Of a stretch of DNA of 64,000 nt, positions 17,501 to 25,594 are shown in pieces. The stretch's first letter is position 1. The number at the start of each line of letters is the position of its first letter. The stretch comes from Microbacterium proteolyticum (GTDB taxonomy: Bacteria > Actinomycetota > Actinomycetes > Actinomycetales > Microbacteriaceae): contig NZ_JACHXY010000003.1 of the NCBI RefSeq assembly GCF_014192415.1, positions 494,227 through 558,226 on the forward strand. Direction: 5' to 3'. The translations under genes and the position numbers were made by a program. The notes under the pieces were generated by a model. It had not been told where the DNA came from. It saw only the letters and a program-made list of their open reading frames with translations, and searched no databases.

Positions 17501-18092
17501 GCGTTCCGGCGAGCCTGCGCGCGGCCTCCTTCTTGCCGAGGATCGCCTCACCGAGAAGATTCACGTTGAGACGGATGCCGTCGCCCCGGCCGCGGATCGA
17601 GGTGATGGCGTCTCCGAGCTTGCGGTCGCTGGCGTCGACGATGAGGTGGCGCACCATCGAGCGCAGCGCGGCGCGGGCCGCGGGTACGACGACCTGCGGG
17701 AGGATCGGCGCGGCGAAGGCGCCGAGGCGGATCGCGGTCTTCAGGTGCAGCGGCAGGAAGCCGGGGATGAGAGGCGTCAGGGCGGCCAGGTTCCGCGCGG
17801 CGACACGCACGTCGTCGGGGCGCACGACGCCGTCGACGAAGCCCACCGTGAAGTCGAGGCCGTGCGGGTCGCGCAGAACCCCGGCGAGGCGCTGGGCGGA
17901 GACGTCGACCGGCTCCTCGCGGCTCTCGGCGAGCCAGCGGCGCACGAGGGCGATCGCTTCGTCGGCCAGCTCGGCGGGCGAGACCAGGTCAGCGGGCGAG
18001 ACCAGGTCAGCGGGCGAGACCGCATCCGCGGGCGAGACCGACTCGGCGGGGGTGGTCCCGGATGAAGCGGGAGATGCGTCGGTGAGCGACAT
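14559..18092 (-). CDS. putA: Bifunctional proline dehydrogenase / L-glutamate gamma-semialdehyde dehydrogenase
   Basis: 1177 residues. It oxidises proline to glutamate in two steps. The PRODH barrel spans about residues 80-450 (RLNVNLLGEAILG, DYVSIKVSS, FLNLDMEEFKDLDLTL, QAYLPDAL). The aldehyde dehydrogenase domain spans about 540-1000 with VVTPPWNFPVAIP, the Glu in AETSGKNAV and the catalytic Cys in GHAGQKCSA near residue 782. A degenerate ALDH-like tail follows. No ribbon-helix-helix DNA-binding domain is present, so regulation must come from elsewhere, probably the divergent LysR gene. The N-terminus carries an 18-bp repeat coding SPADLV units. It could be peripheral at the membrane, donating electrons to menaquinone. 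Confidence 0.93.
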   Translation of the reverse strand: MSLTDASPASSGTTPAESVSPADAVSPADLVSPADLVSPAELADEAIALVRRWLAESREEPVDVSAQRLAGVLRDPHGLDFTVGFVDGVVRPDDVRVAARNLAALTPLIPGFLPLHLKTAIRLGAFAAPILPQVVVPAARAALRSMVRHLIVDASDRKLGDAITSIRGRGDGIRLNVNLLGEAILGKKEAARRLAGTRKLLARDDVDYVSIKVSSTVAPHTPWAFDAAVADAVAALRPLYRVAKETGTFLNLDMEEFKDLDLTLAVFETLLGEPEFHGVEAGIVLQAYLPDALAAMVRLQEWTARRMASGGAPIKVRVVKGANLPMERVDADVHDWPLATWPSKQATDASYKAVLDYALRPEHTAHVRIGVAGHNLFDIALAWLLAERRGVTASGPSGQPGIEVEMLLGMATAQQAVVRRTVGAILLYTPVVHPQEFDVAIAYLIRRLEEGASSENFMSAVFDLDTHAALFARERDRFLASLADMPEGVPASHRVQDRTAAAQPAPTHGFRNTPDSDPAIAANRDWARAIVARMERSELGRASIAAHTVTDEGALNALIQDAATAAAGWRELGAAKRAEILHRAGDALEARRADLLEVMGAECGKVIEQSDPEVSEAIDFAHYYAEQARALENVDGATFTPVGVTVVTPPWNFPVAIPAGSTLAALAAGSAVVIKPAALAERSGAVMVEALWEAGVPREVLTLVQVSEDDLGRQLLTHPAVERVVLTGAYETAELFRSFRPDLPLLAETSGKNAVIVTPSADLDLAAKDVAMSAFGHAGQKCSAASLVVLVGSVARSRRFRDQLVDAVTSLEVGMPWDEASRVGPLIEPARGKLLKALTSLEPGQRWVVEPRRLDDDGMLWRPGIREGVQPGSEFHRTEYFGPVLGIMTAETLEEAIDVVNAIEYGLTSGLHALDAAEIDTWLARIEAGNVYVNRGTTGAIVQRQPFGGWKKSAVGAGTKAGGPHYLFGFGTWTDAKTSAPRTTDALTAPALAAVPAKDREWVASALSSDALAWASEFSLARDVTGLEPEQNVLRYAAVPVTVRLEDASEAALVRVVAAGVRAGSSVTVSVARELTPAVRAWLEGVGVRAAVEDGAEWGRRAVRLARTGGRVRLLGGSPAAVAEATGGSPSLAVYAGGVTRAGRVEVLPFVREQAVSITAHRFGTPRRYEVPPLVAR
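17985..18044 (-). repeat. 18-bp tandem repeats inside the putA N-terminal coding region
   Basis: Three to four copies of an 18-base unit (GCGGGCGAGACCAGGTCA on the plus strand) code for repeated SPADLV/SPADAV hexapeptides at residues about 18-40 of PutA. The two central copies are identical, which suggests recent slippage. Confidence 0.8.
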
Positions 18093-18152
18093 GGCGATCC
18101 TTCCTCGGATGCCCTCAGCATGCGGCCCGCATCCCGTCAGGAAAAGCGATGA

Positions 18153-18176
18153 TTGGTAACGGGTTATGTTCGACAG
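18153..18176. promoter_or_regulatory. Divergent putA/LysR promoter region
   Basis: The 99 bases between the two starts contain ATTGGTAACGGGTTATGTT, an AT-richer island with the short dyad TAAC-n2-GTTA (read on the minus strand). LysR regulators bind T-n11-A dyads between divergent genes; here the fit is weak. Confidence 0.35.
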
Positions 18177-18191
18177 GATCGAAGGGACGCC

Positions 18192-19079
18192 ATGTTCGAC
18201 CTCCGCCGCCTCCGCCTGCTGCACGAACTGTCGATGCGCGGCACCCTGGCTGCCGTCGCCGACGCTCTCTCGTACAGTCCGTCGACCATCTCGCAGCAGC
18301 TCTCGCTACTCGAACGCGAAGCCGGCGTGCCTCTTCTCGAGCCCGACGGCAGGCGCCTCCGGCTGACCGCTCAGGGCGCCGCTCTCGCTGCGCACGCCGC
18401 GCGCATGCTCGCCGCCGACGAGGCGGCGCGCGCCGAGCTCGAACGCCTCCGCCCCTCGCTCGCGCCGGTGCGCGTGGCGGTGATGCAGTCCGCCGCACAC
18501 GGCCTCCTCCCCCGCGCCCTCGACGCGCTCGCCGAGAGCGAGCCGCAGCTGCGCATCGAGGTGGCCGAACTCGCCCCGGAGGAGGGGCTGTTCGAGGTCG
18601 CTGCGCGCGGCTTCGACCTCGCCGTCGCCGAGCAGTACCCCGGTCACACGCGCGAGCACCGCGATGGCATCGAGCGGAGCCTGCTGGGACGCGATGCCAT
18701 CCGCCTCGCCGTCGCGCACGGCGATCCCGCCGAGGCCCTCGCCGACCTCCGCGGGCGCGCGTGGGTGATGGAGCCCGTGGGCACCGCCGCCCGGCAGTGG
18801 GCGACCCAGCAATGCCGGGCCGCGGGCTTCGAACCCGATGTGCGTTTCGAGATGGCCGACCTCACCGCGCACGTGCGGCTCGTGGCATCCGGTCACGCGG
18901 TCGGGATGATCCCCGACCTCGTCTTCGCCGGCGGTACCCCGCCGGTGCGACTGGTCGACCTGCCGGGCGAACCGCGCCGTGAGGTGTTCACGGCGGTGCG
19001 CCGCGGAACGGCCGACCGCCCCGGTGTACGCGCGGTGCGAAGAGCACTGCAGGTGGCGTACGACCGGGGTGGTCGGTGA
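18192..19079 (+). CDS. LysR family transcriptional regulator
   Basis: 295 residues. N-terminal LysR HTH at about 1-60 (LRLLHELSMRGTLAAVADAL, SYSPSTISQQLSLLEREAG, LLEPDGRRLRLT), followed by the two-lobed periplasmic-binding-like effector domain. ATG 18192 is preceded by GAAGGGACGCC; an upstream in-frame start at 18153 lacks HTH similarity and is rejected. It is divergent from putA, so it probably regulates proline catabolism (inference). Confidence 0.88.
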   Translation: MFDLRRLRLLHELSMRGTLAAVADALSYSPSTISQQLSLLEREAGVPLLEPDGRRLRLTAQGAALAAHAARMLAADEAARAELERLRPSLAPVRVAVMQSAAHGLLPRALDALAESEPQLRIEVAELAPEEGLFEVAARGFDLAVAEQYPGHTREHRDGIERSLLGRDAIRLAVAHGDPAEALADLRGRAWVMEPVGTAARQWATQQCRAAGFEPDVRFEMADLTAHVRLVASGHAVGMIPDLVFAGGTPPVRLVDLPGEPRREVFTAVRRGTADRPGVRAVRRALQVAYDRGGR

Positions 19080-19128
19080 GGTCCGTCGGCGCAGACCGTC
19101 GGTGAGCGGCGGCCGGTGAGGGACCGTC

Positions 19129-20358
19129 CTACTTCGTGAGGGCGATCTCGTTCGGCGTCTTCTCCAGCGTCGCGCTCCTCACGACCTCCCCGGTGGTGAG
19201 ATCGACCGCGTGGACGGCGTTCTCCGCCGGCGCGGTGACGTAGGCGATGTCACCCGACACCGTGATCGCGGGGTGGGCGTCCTGCCACTCGGTCGGGCCC
19301 TCCCAGGCGTCGATCACGGGGTACGACGCGGTGAGCCCGCCGGTGGCCGGGTCGAGCACGTGGATCGAGCCGTCGGTGGCGAGGATGTAACCGAGGTCGC
19401 CGGGGCCGCGGGCGATGTCGCGGAAGGTGTACTCCACGCCCTCGGGCAGGTCGATCACGCGCTGGGTCTTCGCGGCGGTGTCGATGAGGGCGACACGCTG
19501 CAGCAGGTAGCCCTCGGCATCCCGGTCGTCCTTGTAGTCGCCGACCACGAGGGCACTGTCGTCGCTGACGTAGGCATTGCCCATGCGGCCGTAGGGCTGG
19601 TCGGGCGCGGTGAGCTTGGTGAACGCACCCGAGTCGTAGACGAGCGCGCCGTCCTCGCAGCCGAACACCACGACCTCGTCCTTCGCGGTGCCCTCGCCGT
19701 GGACGCCGGGGCAGTCGCTGCTCTCGGCGATGGTCGCACCCGAGGCGTCCTTCGCGACGACGCCGCTGCGGCCGTCCGCGTTGCCCACGGTGGTGAGGAA
19801 GGTGCCGTCCTCGAGCACGATCGACACTCCGTGGTGCGCCTCGACGCCGGGGATGGTCTCGACCGCGGGGAGTTCGTCGGTGGATGCCAGCAGGGCATCG
19901 GTGTCGAAGATCGTCGAGTCGCTCGTGCCGTCGGCGTACAGCACGGTCGTGCCGCCGTGCGTGACGACGTGGCCGGGCTTGGCGGCCGCGAACACGAGGT
20001 CGGTGAGCTCAGGCTCGGCGGTGGGGGTTCCGGCATCCAGGACCTGGAAGCCCGCGCTCGTGGTGACCATGATGTGGCGGCCGTCGCCGGCGGAGTTCAG
20101 GCGGGTGAACTCCTCCGACGAGAAGTCTCCGAGGGTCTCGAGGCTCTCACCGTCGAGCACGACGATCCCGCCGGGGTACGACAGGGCGACGCGGGTGGCG
20201 GCGTCGGCCGCCGAGGAGGCAGGAGCGCTCGAGGCGGGCGCGGCCGAGCCGGTTCCGGCGCCCCCGGCGCAGGCCGAGAGGCCGACGGTCGCACCGACCG
20301 CGATGGCGAGGAAGCCGGCGCGGCGGACGGGATCCGCGCGGAAGAAGGAACTGCGCAT
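19129..20358 (-). CDS. aztD: AztD-like zinc metallochaperone, beta-propeller lipoprotein
   Basis: 409 residues. Signal peptide with lipobox LSAC (VGATVGLSACAGG), then a Ser/Ala linker and repeated propeller blades (GGIVVLDGESLETLG, HIMVTTSAGFQVLD, GDIAYVTAPAENAVHAVDL). AztD binds zinc outside the membrane and passes it to the AztC solute-binding protein. Possible ligands are His in EAHHGVS and the C/H in CPGVHGEG. It is last in the minus-strand run aztB, propeller lipoprotein, aztC, aztD. Assignment rests on fold, lipobox and operon; the second propeller at 21368 could equally be the chaperone. Confidence 0.7.
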   Translation of the reverse strand: MRSSFFRADPVRRAGFLAIAVGATVGLSACAGGAGTGSAAPASSAPASSAADAATRVALSYPGGIVVLDGESLETLGDFSSEEFTRLNSAGDGRHIMVTTSAGFQVLDAGTPTAEPELTDLVFAAAKPGHVVTHGGTTVLYADGTSDSTIFDTDALLASTDELPAVETIPGVEAHHGVSIVLEDGTFLTTVGNADGRSGVVAKDASGATIAESSDCPGVHGEGTAKDEVVVFGCEDGALVYDSGAFTKLTAPDQPYGRMGNAYVSDDSALVVGDYKDDRDAEGYLLQRVALIDTAAKTQRVIDLPEGVEYTFRDIARGPGDLGYILATDGSIHVLDPATGGLTASYPVIDAWEGPTEWQDAHPAITVSGDIAYVTAPAENAVHAVDLTTGEVVRSATLEKTPNEIALTK

Positions 20359-20452
20359 GTGTTTCTCTTTCTGGGTGAGGACCCGCGGCGGTGCGAGGGT
20401 CCGGGGCTGATGCGACGACGGAACGCACCGCATCGGGGTTCGGGGGTCTCGA

Positions 20453-21364
20453 TCAGGGCGCGAGACCGGAACGGATGCGCTCGGTGTTGACGCGCATCAT
20501 GGTGAGGTAATCGGGCGCTCCGCCGTCGGCGTCGGTCAGCGACTCGGTGAACAGTTCGGTCACCGCGACCTGGCGGTCGGCCTCCTCCGCGAGTGCTCGC
20601 ACGAGGCGGTCGGGCGACGACGACTCCGCGAAGATGGTCGGCACACCGGCCTCGTCGATCGCCGACACGAGGTCGGCGAGGTCGCTCGTGCTGGGCGCGG
20701 CGAGCGTCGTGCCGCCGGGGACGACGGCCCCCACCAGGCGGAAGTCGAAGCGGGCGGCGAGGTAGCCGAAGACGTGGTGGTTGGTCACGAGCGCTCGGCT
20801 CTCGGCCGGGATCGTGGCGAAGGCGGCGGTCATCCCGGCATCCAGATCGGCGAGTCTCGCGCGGTACGCGGCGGCGTTGTCGGCGATGGCGTCGTCGACG
20901 CCGGCACCGCCCACGCTCTCGAGGACCGGCGTGAGGGCGTCGACGACGGCGATCATCTGCGCGGGATCCGTCCAGAAGTGCGGATCGGCGGCGCCTCCGG
21001 CGTCGGTCGACGTATAGGGCAGCACGGTGACGGCCTCCCCCGCGACGAAGGTGCGGACCCCCTCGGATGCCGCGGCGTCGAGGTGCTGCTGGAGTCCCTC
21101 TTCGAGGCCGATCCCATTGGCCACCAGCAGATCGGCGGAGCGCATGCGAGCGGCCTCGGCGGCGGAGATCTCGAAAGAGTGGGGGTCGGCACCGGGGCGC
21201 ATGAGCGTCATCACCTCGACGTCGTCGCCGACGAGGTTCGACACGACATCGCCCAGGATGTTCGTCGTCACCACGACGAGCGGGCGATCGGATGCCGCGC
21301 CGCCCGCGCAACCGGTGAGGGCGAGCACGACGGCGGTGAGAGCGACGGTGAGGAGCTTCTTCAT
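20453..21364 (-). CDS. aztC: Zinc ABC transporter substrate-binding lipoprotein AztC
   Basis: 303 residues of the ZnuA/TroA cluster A-I family. Lipobox LTGC at residues 15-18. Metal-ligand histidines appear in PGADPHSFEIS, AADPHFWTDP and VTNHHVFGYLA; a C-terminal acidic ligand is probably in IFAESSS. The charged His-rich loop of ZnuA is absent, as expected for AztC-type proteins served by a chaperone. It captures Zn(II) for the AztB/AztA transporter. The gene begins 3 bases after the upstream stop, so the operon is tight. Confidence 0.85.
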   Translation of the reverse strand: MKKLLTVALTAVVLALTGCAGGAASDRPLVVVTTNILGDVVSNLVGDDVEVMTLMRPGADPHSFEISAAEAARMRSADLLVANGIGLEEGLQQHLDAAASEGVRTFVAGEAVTVLPYTSTDAGGAADPHFWTDPAQMIAVVDALTPVLESVGGAGVDDAIADNAAAYRARLADLDAGMTAAFATIPAESRALVTNHHVFGYLAARFDFRLVGAVVPGGTTLAAPSTSDLADLVSAIDEAGVPTIFAESSSPDRLVRALAEEADRQVAVTELFTESLTDADGGAPDYLTMMRVNTERIRSGLAP

Positions 21365-21367
21365 GCG

Positions 21368-22588
21368 TCAGCGTCCCGTCTCGGCGACGAAGAGCGGCGT
21401 GCGCTCCGGCGTGAACTCGCGGGCGATGCGCGCGCCGTCGGCGAAGTCGAGCTCCCACAGGCGGCCCTCGACGGGTCCGCTCAGGTAGGCGCGCTGCGGG
21501 TCGGCCATGAGACTGACCGGCTGGCCGTCGGCCAGGCTCGCGCCCACGAGCGGAGCGGATGCCACGCGCAGCGCACCGGTCTCGCCGTCGAGCACCAGCA
21601 CCCGACCGTCCGCGGTGAGGGCGAGCAGGTTCGCGTCCTTGTCGTCGACCGCCGTGACCTGCACGACCGGCTCGGACGTCGGCAGAAGCGTCCACGACCG
21701 CTCTCGCGTGTCGAGCATCCACACTCCGACGCCCTCGGCGACCGCTGCGACCGTCGGTCGCCCCTCGCGGTTCGCGAAGGCGGTGGCGCGCGGCGCGGTC
21801 GTGCCCGCGGGATAGGGAATGCGCTCGACGGCGGGGCGCTCATCGGCGACGGTGATGAGGAGGGCGGCGTCCTGGCATCCGATCACCGCGCCGACGCGGG
21901 TGGTGATGGTGCCGGCGGGGTCCGCGCAGGCGGTCGCCTCGCCGACCGGGGAGCCGTCGGCCGCGTGCAGCGTCACCTCGCCGCCCGCGGCCACCGCCGC
22001 GAACGAGCCTGCGGGCACGACCAGCCCCGCGCCGGGGACGGTCTGCAGCCGGAACGTCTCGACGACCTCCCCCGCCGACAGCGCCTCGGTGTCCAGGAGC
22101 ACAGCCTCCCCCGACCCCGGGAAGAAGAGCCCCGTTCCTCCGGTGGTCGACGAGTTCGACGTCGCCACGGCGGCGACCCCGTCTCCCCCGACGTCGCCGA
22201 GGATGCGGGAATCGGCGCGGTAGTAGTGGAAATGGTCGACGTGATCCCAGGTCCACACGCCGCTGTCGACGATCGAGACACCCGCCTCGTCGGCCGCGAA
22301 CAGGTACCGCCCGTCCGAATGCACCGACAGCGGAACGCGCACCGTGCCGACATCGGCCGTGGTCTCCTCGAGCAGATCGAGGTGCGACACCCGCCCCTCA
22401 CCGTCGATCGAGGTGAGGCCGACGGCGGGTTCGGCGAGTTCCGCGGCGCCGGCGATCTCTCCGTGGGTGTCGGCTGCGGGATCGGTGGCTCTGTCGTCGA
22501 CGGGAGACGCGGGAGCAGCGCAACCGGCGAGAGCGACGAGCAGCAGCGCCCCCAGAGGGGCGAGCCGAAGGGCGGCGGGATGGGGCAT
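21368..22588 (-). CDS. Second beta-propeller lipoprotein of the zinc locus
   Basis: 406 residues with signal peptide and lipobox LAGC (LLLVALAGCAAP). The fold looks like a WD40/YVTN-like propeller with blades such as GRYLFAADEAGVSIVDSG and VLVLDGETGALRVASAP. It carries a conspicuous metal-type cluster WDHVDHFHYYRAD at about 113-125, which fits a zinc chaperone or ABC-associated surface protein. It lies between aztB and aztC. Two propeller lipoproteins in one zinc operon suggest either duplication or split roles. The AztD name could belong here instead of to the 19129 gene. Confidence 0.68.
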   Translation of the reverse strand: MPHPAALRLAPLGALLLVALAGCAAPASPVDDRATDPAADTHGEIAGAAELAEPAVGLTSIDGEGRVSHLDLLEETTADVGTVRVPLSVHSDGRYLFAADEAGVSIVDSGVWTWDHVDHFHYYRADSRILGDVGGDGVAAVATSNSSTTGGTGLFFPGSGEAVLLDTEALSAGEVVETFRLQTVPGAGLVVPAGSFAAVAAGGEVTLHAADGSPVGEATACADPAGTITTRVGAVIGCQDAALLITVADERPAVERIPYPAGTTAPRATAFANREGRPTVAAVAEGVGVWMLDTRERSWTLLPTSEPVVQVTAVDDKDANLLALTADGRVLVLDGETGALRVASAPLVGASLADGQPVSLMADPQRAYLSGPVEGRLWELDFADGARIAREFTPERTPLFVAETGR

Positions 22589-22602
22589 GAGGACTTTCCT
22601 GG

Positions 22603-23457
22603 TCAGGCGGGGAGAAGGGCAGGGGATGCCACGCGGCGACGCACGGCGTCACGACCGGCGCGGAGGGCCCACGAGAGGCCCACTGCGCCGATGGCGCTGG
22701 CCGCGATCGTGGCGCCGGCAGCGGTCGCGGCGTGCCACGAGATGAGGAGTCCCGCCGCGACCGCGGACGCGCCGATGGCGGCGGCGAGCACCATGGTCGT
22801 CGGGATGCGGTGCGCCCACTGGCGCGCGGCGACCGCGGGGGCGACCAACAGCCCGACCACCAGCAGGGATCCGACGGCCTGATACGAGGCGACGACGGCG
22901 AGGGTGACGAGACCGACGAGCACCGTCTGCGCGACGCGCGGACGGAGACCCAGCACGCGCGCGACACGCTCATCGATCGCGAGGGCCACGAGCGACCGGT
23001 GCGCCACCACCGCCGCGGTGAGGCCGACGACCACGGCGACAGCGAGGACGATCAGGTCCCCCACCCCGATGGCGAGGATGTCGCCGAACAGGATGGCCGT
23101 GGCATCCGTCGCGAAGCTCCCAGCGTGCGAGATGACGATGACGCCGAGCGCGAGCATGCCGACGAACAGCAGGCCGATGCTCGTGTCGTACGACAGCTTC
23201 GCGCGCCGTTGGAGCGCCCCGATGCCGAGACTCATGACCACGGCGCTCGCCGCGGCTCCGAGCAGCACAGGCAGTCCCAGCACGGTCGCGAGGGCGACGC
23301 CGGGGAGCATGCCGTGCGCGAGCGCCTCGCCGAGGAACGCCATCCCCCGCACGATCACCCAGGTGCCGGCGATCGCGCACAGGATCGCGACGAGAACACC
23401 GCCGAGCAGCGCACGCTGCACGAACTCGAAGGAGAAGGGATCGGAGAGCCAGGACAC
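22603..23457 (-). CDS. aztB: Zinc ABC transporter permease AztB
   Basis: 284 residues, a ZnuB/TroC type inner-membrane permease with about eight hydrophobic segments (e.g. ALLGGVLVAILCAIAGTWVIV, VLVGLVTLAVVASYQAVGSL). The family's EALAHGMLPGVAL segment after GMAFLG is the ATPase-coupling region. GTG start at 23457, followed by TACGGT and the Zur-like palindrome on the upstream side, so this is the first gene of the minus-strand zinc operon. It pairs with AztA encoded divergently. Confidence 0.88.
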   Translation of the reverse strand: MSWLSDPFSFEFVQRALLGGVLVAILCAIAGTWVIVRGMAFLGEALAHGMLPGVALATVLGLPVLLGAAASAVVMSLGIGALQRRAKLSYDTSIGLLFVGMLALGVIVISHAGSFATDATAILFGDILAIGVGDLIVLAVAVVVGLTAAVVAHRSLVALAIDERVARVLGLRPRVAQTVLVGLVTLAVVASYQAVGSLLVVGLLVAPAVAARQWAHRIPTTMVLAAAIGASAVAAGLLISWHAATAAGATIAASAIGAVGLSWALRAGRDAVRRRVASPALLPA

Positions 23458-23478
23458 GATGCCCGACCGTAGCGAGAA

Positions 23479-23505
23479 TGAGAATGATTCTCAAACTCGT
23501 ATAGT
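23479..23505. promoter_or_regulatory. Zur-like palindrome and divergent aztA/aztB promoter
   Basis: TGAGAATGATTCTCA (23479-23493) is a perfect 7-1-7 palindrome of the Fur/Zur box form (TGAnAATGATTnTCA). TATAGT (23500-23505) is a strong -10 for aztA. Binding of zinc-loaded Zur would shut off both directions, the expected logic of a zinc-uptake locus. No zur gene is in the window. Confidence 0.8.
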
Positions 23506-23512
23506 GGACGCC

Positions 23513-24193
23513 ATGCCTCCCCTCGCCATCGTCGCGCGCGCCCTGACAGTCGACTTCGGCGGCACCGTCGCCCTCGACGGCGTCGACGTCGACATCCCAG
23601 CGGGATCACTGACGGTCATCGTCGGCCCCAACGGGGCGGGTAAGTCCACACTGCTCGAGGTGCTCGCCGGTGCGCGCGAGCCGTCGGCCGGCTCCGTCGA
23701 CGTCGGTGCGCACTCGCGTGCCTTCGTCCCTCAGCGCGCCGACGTGTCAGAACATCTGCCGCTGACCGTGCGCGATGTCGTATCGGTGGGCGCGTGGGGA
23801 CGCACCGGAGCCCTGCGTCGCATCGCCGCATCCGACCGCGCCGCGATCGACACGGCGATGCAGCGACTCGACATCGCCCCCCTGGCGCGGCACCCCTTCG
23901 CCTCGCTGTCGGGCGGCCAGCGTCAACGAGCGCTGCTCGCGCAGGGACTCGCCCGAAGGGCCGGCATCCTGCTGCTCGACGAACCCACGACGGGCCTCGA
24001 CGCGGCGAGCGCGGAACGCAACCGCGCCGCAGCCGCCCACGAGCGCGCCCGCGGCGCCACCGTCGTATGCGTCAGCCACGACGACCGACTGGTCTCCGAC
24101 GCCGATCACGTGGTGGAGCTCGATGCGGGACGCGTGCAGACCACGCACGCCTCGCTCGACGACATCAGAGCCGCGAACGCACCCGTTCGGTGA
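23513..24193 (+). CDS. aztA: Zinc ABC transporter ATP-binding protein AztA
   Basis: 226 residues. Walker A GPNGAGKST, Q-loop FVPQRAD, signature LSGGQRQRALLAQG, Walker B ILLLDEPTTGLD and switch VSHD are all intact. It powers zinc import through AztB. ATG 23513 lies seven bases after the -10 TATAGT, hence a leaderless mRNA. Its 3' end overlaps the convergent MarR gene by 29 bases. Confidence 0.88.
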   Translation: MPPLAIVARALTVDFGGTVALDGVDVDIPAGSLTVIVGPNGAGKSTLLEVLAGAREPSAGSVDVGAHSRAFVPQRADVSEHLPLTVRDVVSVGAWGRTGALRRIAASDRAAIDTAMQRLDIAPLARHPFASLSGGQRQRALLAQGLARRAGILLLDEPTTGLDAASAERNRAAAAHERARGATVVCVSHDDRLVSDADHVVELDAGRVQTTHASLDDIRAANAPVR

Positions 24194-24602
24194 CGCGCAC
24201 CAGGATCTCGGCGGCCGCGCGGGCGACCTCGGCGGGTTCGGCGCGAACGGCCGAGTCCACCTCGCGCGGGAAGCGGCGAAGCGCGGCCCACGGCTCCGTG
24301 TCGAGATCGATCTCGAGGTGGATGTGATTCACGCGACGATCGTCGGCGTCGAGTTCGCGGCGCAGGAGCCCGCGACCGATGAGGCGGTCGACGAGGGTCG
24401 TGACGCCGGCGGCGGTGACCCCGAGGCGTCCCCGCAGATCGGAGGGACGGATGCCGGGCTCATCGGCGATGTGCGACATCGCCGCCGCCTCGAGTTCACT
24501 GACGGACAGGTCTCGGCGGGCCTTGGCGACAGCTTCGTCGCGGGCGGTCACGTAATCGTCGAGGGCAGTCATCAACGATGAAGAGTTCGACACGTCATCC
24601 AC
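24165..24602 (-). CDS. MarR family transcriptional regulator
   Basis: 145 residues with a winged helix: SVSELEAAAMSHIADEPGI, then PSDLRGRLGVTAAGVTTLVDRLIGRGLLRREL and the wing DADDRRVNHIHLEI. Role and ligand unknown. It overlaps aztA tail to tail and is divergent from a DUF7882 gene across an AT-rich gap. An internal ATG at 24572 is an alternative start. Confidence 0.78.
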   Translation of the reverse strand: MDDVSNSSSLMTALDDYVTARDEAVAKARRDLSVSELEAAAMSHIADEPGIRPSDLRGRLGVTAAGVTTLVDRLIGRGLLRRELDADDRRVNHIHLEIDLDTEPWAALRRFPREVDSAVRAEPAEVARAAAEILVRVTERVRSRL

Positions 24603-24629
24603 CTCCTCGACGTGGTCCGGCCGACCACT

Positions 24630-24740
24630 ACCCCCACCATAGTGAAGAAACTGAATATTTCATGACAATAATTAAGCTTGTGAAATACATGCTAGTTTAG
24701 TTTTCAGCCGACCCCCACTTCACGACCGAAGGAGATCACC
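24630..24740. promoter_or_regulatory. AT-rich divergent promoter region with TATTTCA / TGAAATA repeat
   Basis: By far the most AT-rich stretch of the core DNA. TATTTCA (24656-24662) and TGAAATA (24681-24687) form an inverted pair around AATAATTAAGCTT; this could be a MarR operator. GAAGGAGATCACC is a full ribosome binding site for the gene at 24741. Confidence 0.5.
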
Positions 24741-25109
24741 ATGGCCACTCTGTTCTACGGTTCCGACGTAGCGCCCATCTCGCTTCCGGACCGCCTGATG
24801 GGATACATCAAAGTGATCGCGTCGACCAAGCTGCGTCGAGGCGAATCGTTCACCTTCACGTGGACGGGCACCGCGGGCGAGCCCGGACGCTCCACCATCT
24901 GGCTCCAGCCGGCGATCCCCCTCCGTTTCGTCTTCGACTCCCCCGAGCCGGAGCAGCTCGTCGGGGACTACCTGCGCGCCCTGGCCGACCAGGCCAACGC
25001 CGCATCGGGTCTCGTCATCGACGTGCGCACGTGGGAGACCGCCGAAGAGGCGGCACACGCACGGTCCCACGCGGCGCGCTCCGCCGGACGCCCGGTTCGC
25101 GCCGCCTGA
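24741..25109 (+). CDS. DUF7882-like protein
   Basis: 122 residues. The chain MATLFYGSDVAPISLPDRLM, IKVIASTKLRRGESFTFTW and STIWLQPAIPLRFVF matches a family common in Microbacteriaceae, often mislabelled as ATP-dependent DNA ligase; no ligase motif is present. Function unknown. A strong Shine-Dalgarno (GAAGGAG) precedes the ATG, in contrast to the many leaderless genes around. The AT-rich promoter suggests high or regulated expression. Confidence 0.72.
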   Translation: MATLFYGSDVAPISLPDRLMGYIKVIASTKLRRGESFTFTWTGTAGEPGRSTIWLQPAIPLRFVFDSPEPEQLVGDYLRALADQANAASGLVIDVRTWETAEEAAHARSHAARSAGRPVRAA

Positions 25110-25226
25110 GCGGGACCATGACTCGCGCGGTCTGCACCGCGTGAGCACGATTTTGGCCCCGGTCCAATCTCCTCCGTCATAATGTGAGGGGCGCGTGATA
25201 TTCACGCGCATGGATCGGAGAGAGCC

Positions 25227-25574
25227 GTGCCGGTACGACGCCTTCTGAATAAGGACCTTCTCGAGGGCTGGTTGACGAAGTTTCGCGATCTCGGCTACCT
25301 GACCGGCAGCGAAATCCGACTTCTCGAGCAAGAGGACGAGACGGATCCCGACTCGGGTCTGATCGTCGTCGACCTCAGCGGCGCGAAGACCGTCACCTAC
25401 CTCCAGCCGATCACCGGCGGAGACGGCGCCTGGAAGGCGACGATGGAGGCGCGCGACGCCACCATCGAGCTCGACACCGTCGAGCTGGTCAACCTCGGCA
25501 ACGAGCTCATCGTGCTCGCCGCGTTGGTGTCGTTCCTCGAGGTGAAGTCGAAGGCGCTGCTCGCCGGCGACTGA
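25227..25574 (+). CDS. Uncharacterised protein, paralogue of the 5662-6036 product
   Basis: 115 residues from GTG 25227, with GGAGAGAG five bases upstream. It is collinear with the product at 5662 (see there) and lacks known motifs. A predicted N-terminal helix LLEGWLTKFRDL, a central beta region and a closing helix (LIVLAALVSFLEVKSKALL) are visible. The gene is monocistronic and ends at a good terminator, which also marks the left edge of the accessory island. Confidence 0.68.
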   Translation: MPVRRLLNKDLLEGWLTKFRDLGYLTGSEIRLLEQEDETDPDSGLIVVDLSGAKTVTYLQPITGGDGAWKATMEARDATIELDTVELVNLGNELIVLAALVSFLEVKSKALLAGD

Positions 25575-25594
25575 GCAGTCACCGATCCAATAAG

